From NCBI GenBank assembly GCA_031277355.1, contig JAITMN010000060.1:1-36765 (forward strand): a stretch of DNA of 36,765 bases, written 5' to 3'. The position numbers and the translations under genes were made by a program. Positions 5,393-13,115 of this stretch are shown here, in pieces. How positions within the stretch are numbered: the first letter of the stretch is position 1; each line of letters begins with the position of its first letter. Under the pieces are notes generated by a model. It was not told the DNA's origin. It saw nothing but the letters and a program-made list of their open reading frames with translations, and searched no databases. This stretch comes from Nevskiaceae bacterium. GTDB lineage: Bacteria; Pseudomonadota; Gammaproteobacteria; Steroidobacterales; Steroidobacteraceae.

Positions 5393-5857
5393 ATGGAATC
5401 TCACCCGTTCGCGATTGTCGTCACGTCTGACCAGTTGAAGGTCATTGGCCTCGTTGCGCTGCTTGTTTGGTTCTCGCCAATTTTCCTTGCCATTTGCCAC
5501 CTCTGGATTGAACAGGCTGGTGAGGCGATCCGGCAATTCAGGCCCTACCCCACGAACTGCCCGGAATTTCGCGGTCGCCGCAAGGTAGCCCTGCTGGTTA
5601 TCTGCACGACGGCGGCCACCTTCGGTGCAGCCATCGGTTCGGAACATGGCGGCCCAATCCTATCGGCCCTCATCGGTGCGGCAGCCTTCTTTGTGGTTGC
5701 CGCAGTGGCCGTGCATTGCTACATCTGGCTGATGATGAGCGCCGGGCTTATGCAGGGCCCGGCGCCGCGTACTCGATGGGGCGGCGCGATTCTTGCTGGT
5801 CTTGGCGTTTGCGCTTTGACCGTCGCGGTTGGCGTGATAAGCCGACAGTTTCTATAG
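5393..5857 (+). CDS. Hypothetical four-helix membrane protein
   Basis: A 154-residue protein with about four membrane helices: LKVIGLVALLVWFSPIFLAI near 15-35, VALLVICTTAATFGAAIG near 65-82, a long one around ALIGAAAFFVVAAVAVHCYI, and ILAGLGVCALTVAVGV near the end. A soluble loop with RQFRPYPTNCPEFRGRRK separates helices 1 and 2. ATG 5393 is used; a TTG at 5387 is also possible. It lies downstream of higBA on the same strand and runs convergently into the ejection-protein gene that ends at 5864. No family is recognised. As a lone plus-strand cargo gene in a phage element, it could be a superinfection-exclusion or other lysogenic-conversion protein, but nothing in the sequence proves this. Confidence 0.6.
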   Translation: MESHPFAIVVTSDQLKVIGLVALLVWFSPIFLAICHLWIEQAGEAIRQFRPYPTNCPEFRGRRKVALLVICTTAATFGAAIGSEHGGPILSALIGAAAFFVVAAVAVHCYIWLMMSAGLMQGPAPRTRWGGAILAGLGVCALTVAVGVISRQFL

Positions 5858-5863
5858 CCGTCA

Positions 5864-7987
5864 TCAGTAGCCCCGGGTTGGGTCTGTGCCGCTGGTCGCT
5901 TCTGGCAACTCCGTAGACGGATCGATCCACTCTCTGCCGGTTTTCGTCGTAAGCAAGCCAGCAAGAATGATCCACTGCTTTGTACCAAGCTGCATCCGCA
6001 CCAACTGACGTAGCTGCGTGCGCTTGGCGGGGTCAAGGATCGCCTGGGCAAGCGCCAGAGTCCCGCGCTCCACGGCCTTCTGCTCGCCCGCATCCCGAAT
6101 CGACTGAATGGGGCTTGTGAACCAGCGAAGCGCCGTCAGCCCCGCGCCTGTTGCGCCCTTCAACTGGCCTGCAATCTCCAAGTCCCGCATCGTGTTGGAG
6201 CCTGCGTTGGGCGTGCGGGCCATCGCTTGCGCAACCTCCATCAGATCATCAAACGCTTGAACGCTGCCCGGCGGCAGCATGGCAGCTATCTTGTCTTTGT
6301 CCTGCGGTGTACCGATGAGCGCCTGACGCAGTTTGCCCGCCGGGTTCACCGCACCGCCGGTTTGCGTTTCCCGCAGCGCCTTGTTCCATCGCGAGGCGAC
6401 CCACTGGCGCACCAATCCGTTCCACGCATCCTCTCCGCCTTGCTGCCGAACGATGGAGGCGCGCGTGGCGCGAATCTCTGCTGCCGTGACGCTCTGATCA
6501 GCGAAGATGCGCGCCGCGGCGGTAGCGGCCTTGGGATTGGTGATGCGCGCCAGAACACCTACGGCGCTGTCCTCAAGCGGCTCGATGGATTCGCGTGTCA
6601 TGCGAGCGTAGGCGGCCTGCGCCTGTGCAAATTCCGGGCTTGCCGCTTCCAGCTTTTGACTCAGGTCATCTCTGGCCTGCGTCAAGATGCGCGCCTTGTT
6701 GTTCTCGCTGCCCTTGAGGGCTTTGGCGATCTGATCATCAATGTCCTGCTGCACCAGATGCCAGAAGGCAAGCGAGTCCTCACCCTTGCCCTGCAAACCA
6801 CGCTGCAAGACCGGATCGCGCTGCACGCGCCCTGCAACCCATTTCAGGGCCGGATCAGCCTGTAGAGACTTCACCACGTCAGCGGCAAGCGAAACCTGCC
6901 CTGCGGCCTCGTACAGCGGCCGCACCGCCTGATCGCGCGACTCTTTGGCCGCTTCGATCACCATGCGCGCCGCGCCCACTCCTTTGGTGCCAAACACCTC
7001 CGCAGGGGCAGCGCGGGCGATGGAATCCATCGTCCGGTTGATCGCCGCCTCGAATTGCCCGTTAGCCGCCTCATCGGCAGCCTGCAACAGTTCGGCGCTC
7101 TTGCCGGGAAAGCGCGCCGCGTAGGCGCGAATGGCAATCAGCTTGCTGTTGCCGCTGGCCTGCGCCAGATCAAGATCAATGCCGGTGGATTGCTTGAGCC
7201 TGTCGCGTGTGACCTCTGCCGCCCGTGCGTTGCCCGGCGTGAAGTCCACGATACGGCCAGAGTCGACAAGGGTGGAGGAGCCTTTGCCGATAGCGCCGCC
7301 GGCAAGGTCGGTAACGCCTTCTACTGCCATCTCCCCAAGAACACTGCCCGCCGTGGCGGGCTCATCAAACACCAGTTGCGAAACACCGCGCTTGATTCCT
7401 CTGCCGCCGGCGGCGCCAATGGCTGAACCACTCAGCGGATTGCCTGTGGCGAACGATCCGGCGATGCCACTGACAATCTCAGGCCCATTGCTGATCACGC
7501 CCGCAGCAAAACGCCCAAAGCCTCCAGTGGCCAAGCGCAGTTGCCCGTTTTCATCCACGTAGACCGGCTTATCGTCAATGAACCCCACGCGGGTGATGCC
7601 CTGCGGATCATCGGGAAACAGATTCTCGGCCAGTACGCGCCGGCGTGTTTGCATGTCAGCCGGTATTGCCGATTTCAGAGCAGCGCCAAAGCCACCACCG
7701 CGAGCAGGCTGCAAGGGCGGGGCGATGGTCTGCATGTAATTGTCGATCGGAACGCCATCCGGGTCTTGCTGCGTGATGGGCTTGGCGTAGTACGGATCAG
7801 TCTTGCTCAGCTCGTCATACGCCTGCGCTCGTTGCAGTCTCTCCACATCCACCACGTTTCGGGTGTTGGCGGTGCGCTCGGCAAGCGCTTCATCGAACGT
7901 GATGGGGCGCTGGCGATTGTTGTCTGCCGGTGCGCCGACTCCCTGACCGACGCGCAGCGCATCATCAATGGTGATGGAATCAGCCAT
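5864..7987 (-). CDS. Large phage internal virion / ejection protein
   Basis: A 707-residue protein that starts in a TGATG overlap with the gene before it. The first 100 residues are polar (ITIDDALRVGQGVGAP, ITFDEALAERTANTRNVVD). A Gly/Ala-rich stretch follows (about 150-240), and the rest is long Ala/Gln-rich helix with charged heptads. This fits DNA-ejection proteins of short-tailed phages (P22 gp16/gp20 or T7 inner-core type), which leave the virion to form a channel for the genome. The assignment rests on size, composition, order and its two similar neighbours, not on a catalytic motif. I see no lytic transglycosylase signature. Confidence 0.6.
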   Translation of the reverse strand: MADSITIDDALRVGQGVGAPADNNRQRPITFDEALAERTANTRNVVDVERLQRAQAYDELSKTDPYYAKPITQQDPDGVPIDNYMQTIAPPLQPARGGGFGAALKSAIPADMQTRRRVLAENLFPDDPQGITRVGFIDDKPVYVDENGQLRLATGGFGRFAAGVISNGPEIVSGIAGSFATGNPLSGSAIGAAGGRGIKRGVSQLVFDEPATAGSVLGEMAVEGVTDLAGGAIGKGSSTLVDSGRIVDFTPGNARAAEVTRDRLKQSTGIDLDLAQASGNSKLIAIRAYAARFPGKSAELLQAADEAANGQFEAAINRTMDSIARAAPAEVFGTKGVGAARMVIEAAKESRDQAVRPLYEAAGQVSLAADVVKSLQADPALKWVAGRVQRDPVLQRGLQGKGEDSLAFWHLVQQDIDDQIAKALKGSENNKARILTQARDDLSQKLEAASPEFAQAQAAYARMTRESIEPLEDSAVGVLARITNPKAATAAARIFADQSVTAAEIRATRASIVRQQGGEDAWNGLVRQWVASRWNKALRETQTGGAVNPAGKLRQALIGTPQDKDKIAAMLPPGSVQAFDDLMEVAQAMARTPNAGSNTMRDLEIAGQLKGATGAGLTALRWFTSPIQSIRDAGEQKAVERGTLALAQAILDPAKRTQLRQLVRMQLGTKQWIILAGLLTTKTGREWIDPSTELPEATSGTDPTRGY

Positions 7988-9228
7988 CAGCGTGCCAGCC
8001 CAAATTCCTGATTGGCACGCTGGATCGCCTGCTGTTTGGTTTCAGGCGTACCGCCGAGCGATTGCCATATCTGATTGGCGCGCTGCTCATAGACCTGATC
8101 GATCGCGTCCAGTGGCATTACTTGGGAGAGTTGATTCACACTGCGCACACCGACACCGTTCTTGAGCGCCCAGTTAGCGCGCATCGTGGCGCGCGTTGCA
8201 TCCTTCACGGACGATGCGTACTTGGCCATGAACTGCGTGGGGCTGTCGTCATCACTTGGGATGCCCTTCTTTAGCCGATCAATCTCGGCCGGAGAAACCG
8301 CTGCGCCACTCAACCGATTGACGATGGCGGACAGATTTCGATTGGCTTCCGAGCGAAACGTGGAGAAGCGATCCAGATAGATGCGCTCCTGCGGGGTCAT
8401 GTTTCCAAGCACGCCGCCGGCAATATCTTTGATTCTCAGGCCGGCTCCCATTGCGCGGCCTTGAACAGTGAGAAACTTCGGATCGAAGGATTTGCCAATG
8501 GAGTTGAGTCGGTCGAGTTCATCAGCGGCCCCGACCAACGATTCCTGCAACTTGTTTCGCGTCGGTGCAGTCAGCTCATCTGGGCCGATGTTCCCGCCAT
8601 CGCCGCCGATCTGAATGACCGAGCCATCCGGGTTCGTGATACTGATGCCTTTGTCCTTGCGAGCGCGAAGGAACTGCGCGAACTCCGGGTCGCGCTGCGC
8701 AAGGATGAACTCCTCGTAACTGCTGGGCTGGCCGGCAGGCTTCTGATAGGGCTGCTGACCGATTGCCTGCGGGCGAGGGACAAACACCGGCCTGCCATCC
8801 TTGCCAGTGATGGTTTCAAGCTGCACATCGGCCTGAGGCGGCAGTAGCGGCTTGTTCTGCGCCACAAGCTGCGCGGCGATGGCGCGCACTGCTTCGGGAT
8901 CGGCTCCATCAAGCGATGCAGGATCAAGGCCGGTGATGCCAAGACGCTCAAGCTCAGGAAGCACGGCGCGCGTCTGCACTATAGGCTCTTGCGAGTCCAC
9001 AACCGATTGCGCCAGCCGCGTCACCGTGCCGATCCGATCAAGCTGCTGCTGCTGGTCGAACGTCGTGGCCGCCCGCTGCTCTTGGGCCGCAGCGCGCTGC
9101 TGCTGCTCGCCGAAGTACATGCGGTTCAACTGGCGGTCGAGCGCGGTCTCGCGCATGCCCTTGATCGTCTCGGCGGTTTGAATGATGTTGCCCAGATCAA
9201 ACGTCTGGCCCAATGCGTAGTTAGCCAT
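7987..9228 (-). CDS. Phage ejection / DNA-transfer protein
   Basis: A 413-residue protein starting at ATG 9228, in a TAATG overlap with the upstream gene; the longer start at 9240 is less likely. The N-terminus MANYALGQTFDLGNIIQTAE leads into Gln-rich coiled coil (RMYFGEQQQRAAAQEQRAA, TFDQQQQLDRIGTVTRLAQ). The C-terminal half is helical (LKKGIPSDDDSPTQFMAKYA and following), with the NRLSGAAVSPAEIDRLKKG stretch seen in many podovirus 'DNA transfer' proteins. It is the middle of three consecutive genes of this type. The assignment is by composition and context. Confidence 0.6.
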   Translation of the reverse strand: MANYALGQTFDLGNIIQTAETIKGMRETALDRQLNRMYFGEQQQRAAAQEQRAATTFDQQQQLDRIGTVTRLAQSVVDSQEPIVQTRAVLPELERLGITGLDPASLDGADPEAVRAIAAQLVAQNKPLLPPQADVQLETITGKDGRPVFVPRPQAIGQQPYQKPAGQPSSYEEFILAQRDPEFAQFLRARKDKGISITNPDGSVIQIGGDGGNIGPDELTAPTRNKLQESLVGAADELDRLNSIGKSFDPKFLTVQGRAMGAGLRIKDIAGGVLGNMTPQERIYLDRFSTFRSEANRNLSAIVNRLSGAAVSPAEIDRLKKGIPSDDDSPTQFMAKYASSVKDATRATMRANWALKNGVGVRSVNQLSQVMPLDAIDQVYEQRANQIWQSLGGTPETKQQAIQRANQEFGLAR

Positions 9229-10067
9229 TACGACCCCCACATGCCCGACAGGCTCACCGTTGGCATGCTGTAATCAAGCCCGCCATAGTTGGTGATGCTC
9301 GATGGCAGGGTGTAGCCGGGCTGCTGGCCGCCCATGTACTGCGACATCAGGTAATTGGATATGCCGCCCTGAATCGCGTTGTTGATGCCGGTGCCGGCAG
9401 TCATGATCCCCGAAGCACGCGCATTGCCGGCGGCCATGTTGATGTTCGCCATGTTGCCCGCCGCGTTCGCGCCAGCGTTGACCGCCGTATTCGTTGCGGT
9501 CTGCCCAAGCCCTGCCTGCGCCATGAGCTGGTTGACGTAGTTGTTGTACTCCTGCGAGGCAAGGCCCTGCGCGAACTGGCTCGTGGCCGCCAGCGTGTTA
9601 CCGGAAGCCAAGCCACCGCGCGCCGCCGCGCTGCGCTCGATGGCCTGCTGGCCCTGAGCAAGGTTGAAGGCGTAGCCGGGTGAGGTGAAAAACGGCGATG
9701 CGTCCGGGCCGCTGCTGGTGCTGCCTGAGCCTGTCACCTGCATGCCGCCGCCGATGTCGCGGATCGTGCCGTCGGGCATCACCACGCGCGATGCACCGGG
9801 GAATGGGCTGCCCGATGTTGCGCCACCAGCGCTGACCTGCGGCGTCGATGATCCGCCATAGCCGAAAAGCTGCCACAGCCGGTTCAGCGCCTGATCGCCG
9901 GTGGCCCGCTGCAAGGCGGTGTCCTGGCGCATCAGGTCAAACTGGCGCTGCTGCTCGGCCAGCGACTTGTTCGCAGCGCCGGTCTGCGCGCTGGATGCTT
10001 GCTTGCTGGCGATCATTGAGCCGGCCGCGCCGACTGCTGCTGCGGCGATGCCCCATATTTCAGCCAT
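9228..10067 (-). CDS. Phage virion DNA-transfer protein, N-terminal Ala-rich helix
   Basis: A 279-residue protein with a very good ribosome-binding site (GGAGGGG, seven bases before ATG 10067). It begins with a hydrophobic Ala-rich helix (GIAAAAVGAAGSMIASKQAS), continues with SLAEQQRQFDLMRQDTALQ and a low-complexity Gly/Ser region, then FFTSPGYAFNLAQGQQAIER, SAAARGGLASGNTLAATSQF, and an Asn/Ala-rich helical tail. The SPGYxFxLxQGxxAIxRSAAARGG pattern is common in short phage structural proteins annotated as DNA transfer or tail-stub proteins. It heads the three-gene ejection cluster and overlaps the upstream oxygenase gene by 8 bp. Confidence 0.65.
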   Translation of the reverse strand: MAEIWGIAAAAVGAAGSMIASKQASSAQTGAANKSLAEQQRQFDLMRQDTALQRATGDQALNRLWQLFGYGGSSTPQVSAGGATSGSPFPGASRVVMPDGTIRDIGGGMQVTGSGSTSSGPDASPFFTSPGYAFNLAQGQQAIERSAAARGGLASGNTLAATSQFAQGLASQEYNNYVNQLMAQAGLGQTATNTAVNAGANAAGNMANINMAAGNARASGIMTAGTGINNAIQGGISNYLMSQYMGGQQPGYTLPSSITNYGGLDYSMPTVSLSGMWGS

Positions 10068-10740
10068 TGAATATCCCCTCCAGCATCACAAAGTGACACG
10101 CCCACACCATGCGGCCGGATTCGGCATCGCCGCCGAATCCGTGGCGCGGCACGCGAGCGTGGAACAGCGGCGCGTCGAAAATGACGGCTCGATTGAACGC
10201 GCCATCAACGAATCGGGTTTGTTCCCAATCATCAGGCGATCCACGCACCATCTCGGCTTTCAAGCGATCAAATTCTTGTTGATCGCAAGCCATGTCGGCA
10301 AACGAGTGCATCCGCTCGGCCCCGGTCCTGCGGTTGCGATAAAAGCCCGTGCCGTAGCAATCATCGTGATGCGACAGATAGACAACGGCTGTGAATTCTC
10401 CGGCCTCTCTGTCGCTGTGAACGTATGCCCCTTCGGTGTCTTGGTTGGTTGAGCGAAAGAACATCGTATTGGGCACCATCGGCTCACCCAAGGCACGCAT
10501 GAGCGGCGCTAGCAGCAGCGCGTGATTGCCATAAAAGCTCATGCCGTCATAAACCGACGATCCGACATCACCCTTATTGGGACGCCATGCGCCAAAGCCA
10601 GAGGCCAGCGCGCTGTGCCTCGCCTCGTTGGCAAAGGGCGAGAAATCATCCAGCACCACCACGCCATCGGTGCGCAGTTCCTGAATCAGCGTGCGCTTCA
10701 TACCCACGCTGCCGATCACCGCCCCGGTTACTCCGCACAT
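10060..10740 (-). CDS. DUF6445-like 2OG-Fe(II) oxygenase, phage-encoded
   Basis: A 226-residue protein with the jelly-roll iron site of 2-oxoglutarate dioxygenases: H108-x-D110 in GAYVHSDREAGEFTAVVYLS, a distal H194 in PLFHARVPRH, and R210 as likely 2-oxoglutarate contact (SGRMVWACHF). The segment GTGFYRNRRTG between them is typical of the DUF6445 group. Such enzymes hydroxylate proteins or small molecules; the substrate is unknown. It lies immediately before, and overlapping, the ejection-protein genes, so a virion-linked modification is possible but inferred. GGAG eight bases upstream supports ATG 10740. Confidence 0.7.
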   Translation of the reverse strand: MCGVTGAVIGSVGMKRTLIQELRTDGVVVLDDFSPFANEARHSALASGFGAWRPNKGDVGSSVYDGMSFYGNHALLLAPLMRALGEPMVPNTMFFRSTNQDTEGAYVHSDREAGEFTAVVYLSHHDDCYGTGFYRNRRTGAERMHSFADMACDQQEFDRLKAEMVRGSPDDWEQTRFVDGAFNRAVIFDAPLFHARVPRHGFGGDAESGRMVWACHFVMLEGIFNG

Positions 10741-10752
10741 GGGGGAAGCTCC

Positions 10753-11166
10753 TCAATTCAGCAACGCCGCGGTGGGCGCTGAGTGACTATTCATACTGGC
10801 GATCCGCGCTGCCTCGCCTTGGCAGATTCGTAGCAGCCTTACCAAGCACGCAAGCCGGTCAAGAACAAGGCCCACGTGTCCGCCGGCCAGCAGCATGAGC
10901 GCTTGAGGGGGCAGGAGCAGCGAGTCGGATTTCGTGTTCAGCAGGTCCGCAGCCACCTGCGCATCCCTTGCCAACGTCTCGACCTGGTGGAGAAGTTCCG
11001 TCATCGCCTGATCGCAGTGCTCGCCTTTGTAGATCAGGTCGGACAGTGCGGCGAAGATCGGATCACCCTCGTCTATGGGAAGCGTGGCATATACGGTGCC
11101 ATCTTTCCCGCTTTTTGTGGAGAGACAAAAGTCAGGGGAATCGGCAGAAGTGTTCGTTTCGTTCAT
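10753..11166 (-). CDS. Hypothetical phage protein
   Basis: A 137-residue protein from ATG 11166; the TTG at 11184 is a weaker choice. The N-terminus is polar and Ser/Thr-rich (MNETNTSADSPDFCLSTKS), and the rest is helical with Leu-rich segments (LLLPPQALMLLAGGHVGLVL, LACLVRLLRICQGEAARIA). No signal peptide or membrane helix is convincing. No family is recognised. It sits 12 bp before the oxygenase gene, in the same transcript. Confidence 0.55.
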   Translation of the reverse strand: MNETNTSADSPDFCLSTKSGKDGTVYATLPIDEGDPIFAALSDLIYKGEHCDQAMTELLHQVETLARDAQVAADLLNTKSDSLLLPPQALMLLAGGHVGLVLDRLACLVRLLRICQGEAARIASMNSHSAPTAALLN

Positions 11167-11217
11167 GACAGCCGACGCTATCAAGTTCTGCGCGAAGCAC
11201 TGAAACGCAAGTACGCA

Positions 11218-11511
11218 TCAAATGCGCATCGCTGAAACCGCCTCGGCGCGGATCGCCTTCAGGTGTTGTTGCACGCAGCGAAGATTCGGATACCCATAGG
11301 CGCTCAAGTAAGCCTGTCCGGCATCGCCGGCGTTCTTCAGTCCCCATTGCAGCGTCTTGGCGGGTGGATGCCGCCCGCTGGCTTCGTCCTTGACCCAAAG
11401 GAATCTCAAGGCTTCACGCAGCAAGCGGCCTCGCTGAATCTTGCGCGCGCGGTTTGCGGCGAGGTTCGCCTGAGAGTTGGCTGCGGTGCCGCGGCGGCCC
11501 TTATGCGCCAT
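11218..11511 (-). CDS. Hypothetical basic phage protein
   Basis: A 97-residue basic protein from ATG 11511, overlapping the stop of the preceding frameshifted gene by 11 bp; an alternative ATG lies at 11532. It begins MAHKGRRGTAANSQANLAAN and has a basic helix (RARKIQRGRLLREALRFLW), compatible with nucleic-acid binding. No domain is recognised. It occupies the place where a large terminase gene would be expected after the DUF5681 and RKQLWHP genes. Confidence 0.5.
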   Translation of the reverse strand: MAHKGRRGTAANSQANLAANRARKIQRGRLLREALRFLWVKDEASGRHPPAKTLQWGLKNAGDAGQAYLSAYGYPNLRCVQQHLKAIRAEAVSAMRI

Positions 11512-11778
11512 CGCCCGCAGATGGCAGACCATACTTGCCCTCCCATGCCTCGTCGCTCATCGGCTCGGCCGACACAGTGCCCACGCGCAGTTCCCCGACG
11601 TGCTGCGTCGCCGCCAGGTCGGGCAGAGATTTCCTCAGCAAGCCCAGCGCCGCCGTCACTTGAGTGGGGTCATTTCCACCTTGCCAAGCACATGATCCGT
11701 CAGGCGGTTCACGAGCTGACTGGTCCTGATACGATCCCTCACGATTTGCGGATGCCACAGTTGCTTTCGAGCGGCCAT
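11501..11778 (-). pseudogene. Small phage RKQLWHP-type protein, broken by a 1-bp frameshift
   Basis: ATG 11778 (TGATG overlap with the DUF5681 gene) opens a frame reading MAARKQLWHPQIVRDRIRTS and QLVNRLTDHVLGKVEMTP, then stops shortly after. The adjacent frame continues with TQVTAALGLLRKSLPDLA and ends at 11501. Together they match the small phage protein (R)KQLWHPxxVRxxIxTSQLxNRL...TPTQVxAALxLLRKxLPD that often precedes terminase genes. The break lies in the run of four G at 11666-11669 (four C in the gene). One more base there restores a single 92-residue frame, so this is a natural mutation or a homopolymer sequencing error. Confidence 0.7.
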
Positions 11779-12110
11779 CAGTGGCTCTCCATCTTCAAGG
11801 CCCTTTCTTCGGTACCCAGCTTCGCTACTCGCATAAGTTCTTCGTCGGTCATTTCTTCAACCGGCTTGCGCTGCGCGGCGTCGGTGTACTCGATGGCCGA
11901 TAGACGCGGATGCACGAACGGCGCGGCGGCCTTGGCCGCATCCATACGGGTTTGCACGTCTTGCTGCTCATCCCTCATCACGGCCAGCAGGTAATCGAGC
12001 GGCGTAACGCCAGCAGCAGCGGCGTCCTGAACGTGTCTTGATCGCCTATCCGTGAGTCCTCGCGGGCGGCCGGCGGGGTTGCCTGACCGACCGGGTTGAA
12101 ACCTCGCCAT
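11778..12110 (-). CDS. DUF5681-domain phage protein, possible small-terminase-like
   Basis: A 110-residue protein with the DUF5681 opening FQPGRSGNPAGRPRGLTDRR, followed by helices (TPLDYLLAVMRDEQQDVQTR, MDAAKAAAPFVHPRLSAIEY) and an acidic tail (EEMTDEELMRVAKLGTE). Proteins of this layout are common beside phage packaging genes and are thought to act as small-terminase or terminase-accessory factors; that role is not proven here. AAGGAG four to seven bases upstream serves the twin ATGs at 12113 and 12110. The long open frame upstream to 12245 overlaps the nuclease gene and is ignored. No large terminase follows. Confidence 0.7.
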   Translation of the reverse strand: MARFQPGRSGNPAGRPRGLTDRRSRHVQDAAAAGVTPLDYLLAVMRDEQQDVQTRMDAAKAAAPFVHPRLSAIEYTDAAQRKPVEEMTDEELMRVAKLGTEERALKMESH

Positions 12111-12142
12111 CATTGATCTCCTTCTGTTCTGAACAGCCAACC

Positions 12143-12562
12143 TCACCACGGCGGTCTTTCGCTTTCTTGGCTTGCAACAAGGTTCGCAGCCAGCGCCGCC
12201 CATGCCTCGATGCTGCCTTCGACTGTCCATTCGTACCCTGACCACGCAGCGCTAGGTGAAAGCATGGTCGACACCGGCCACACCGCGCGCCATTCGTCGC
12301 GGTCGCGTCGATAGAACAGCACGGGCAGCAATCCAGCCGCTCGCGCTTGCGCCTCAGCCTGCCGCCACCACTGGCACAGATCAGCCCTGCCTGCCGATGC
12401 GTGCCGCTTTACTTCGACGGACCAGCCGGGGACGCCATCCAGATCACTGTCGCCCTCGTGCTGACGGACGCGGCGGCGTACATCCCAGCCGGTCAGGTCG
12501 CGCACGATGGAGGCTATCTCGCGCTCGCCGCTCTTGCCCTTGGAGCGTGACTTACTACCCAT
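12143..12562 (-). CDS. PD-(D/E)XK nuclease, Holliday-junction-resolvase-like
   Basis: A 139-residue protein beginning MGSKSRSKGKSGEREIASIV. The acidic residue in GERE, the Asp pair in SDLDG and the E-x-K of SVEVKRH form the PD-(D/E)XK active site in the usual Hjc-like spacing; a conserved helix with Gln (QWWRQAEAQARAAG) follows. It resembles phage-encoded PDDEXK proteins of replication modules that cut branched DNA. ATG 12562 overlaps the SSB-like gene by 8 bp, and this decides against the longer frame from 12631. Its place in the replication block supports a recombination or resolution role. Confidence 0.75.
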   Translation of the reverse strand: MGSKSRSKGKSGEREIASIVRDLTGWDVRRRVRQHEGDSDLDGVPGWSVEVKRHASAGRADLCQWWRQAEAQARAAGLLPVLFYRRDRDEWRAVWPVSTMLSPSAAWSGYEWTVEGSIEAWAALAANLVASQESERPPW

Positions 12563-12893
12563 GCTCACCCTCAATGGCCTGCCGCTTGCGCCGGACGTGG
12601 TAGGCCGACAGCACGCCATGCACCACCACATCGACAGATGCGCGGGGCTGGCCTTCCCGGTCGGTCCATGCCTTCGGTGTCATCTCGCCCGCCAGCGCCA
12701 CGCTGTCGCCATCCTCAAGGGCCAGCAGCGCCGCGCGTGCCGATTCACGGAAGGCGATGCAGTCCGCATGGATCATCTCGCCCTTGCCCGTGGCGGCCCG
12801 CAGCTTGGCCGTGACGAAGGGCTTGCCGCTGGTGGCGCCTGTCCGGGCCACGGGCTTGCCGGCGAGTTTGCCGCTAACGAGTCCGTCAATCAT
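12555..12893 (-). CDS. Single-stranded-DNA-binding-protein-like OB-fold protein
   Basis: A 112-residue protein whose layout follows short phage SSB-like proteins: MIDGLVSGKLAGKPVARTGA, GKPFVTAKLRAATG, IHADCIAFRESARAALLAL, DGDSVALAGEMTPKAWTDRE and a final VDVVVHGVLSAY. These strands match an OB-fold with the family's 'TPKAWTD' turn. It lacks the acidic C-terminal tail tip (DDDIPF) of cellular SSB, so interaction with host replication proteins may differ. It starts immediately downstream of the iteron-like region and lies ahead of the nuclease gene. Confidence 0.7.
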   Translation of the reverse strand: MIDGLVSGKLAGKPVARTGATSGKPFVTAKLRAATGKGEMIHADCIAFRESARAALLALEDGDSVALAGEMTPKAWTDREGQPRASVDVVVHGVLSAYHVRRKRQAIEGEHG

Positions 12894-12918
12894 GAGACAC
12901 CTCGCAAGGTTGTTGATC

Positions 12919-13115
12919 TATTGCGCCATTGCGCCGCTATTGCGCCAGCGCAATAAGGGAAAGACGGGTAGGCGCATAGGCGCTCTATTGCGCCATTGCG
13001 CCGTTCCCTATAGGGCGGCGCAATAGAAACGGCGCAATAGAAACGGCGCAATCAATCATGGGGGCGCTCTGCGGCAGGTTTGGCGTTCGGCGCAATAGAT
13101 TCCAGATATTGCGCA
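12919..13115. repeat. Iteron-like array of 11 ATTGCGC/GCGCAAT motifs, candidate replication origin
   Basis: Forward ATTGCGC starts at 12920, 12928, 12939, 12987, 12995 and 13108. Inverted GCGCAAT starts at 12948, 13018, 13032, 13046 and 13090. Most sit in a longer TATTGCGCC unit. Two tandem 14-mers (GGCGCAATAGAAAC) occupy 13017-13044, and a 19-bp block around the first pair of copies recurs at 12985. The array fills the 158-bp gap between the RepA-type ATPase gene and the SSB-like gene and runs about 60 bp into the ATPase gene. Placement beside a replication initiator is typical of iteron origins; an operator function is the alternative. Confidence 0.75.

Noticed and set aside
12919..13115. 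CRISPR array
   Set aside because: The repeats are short, occur in both orientations and have no regular unique spacers; no cas genes are present.
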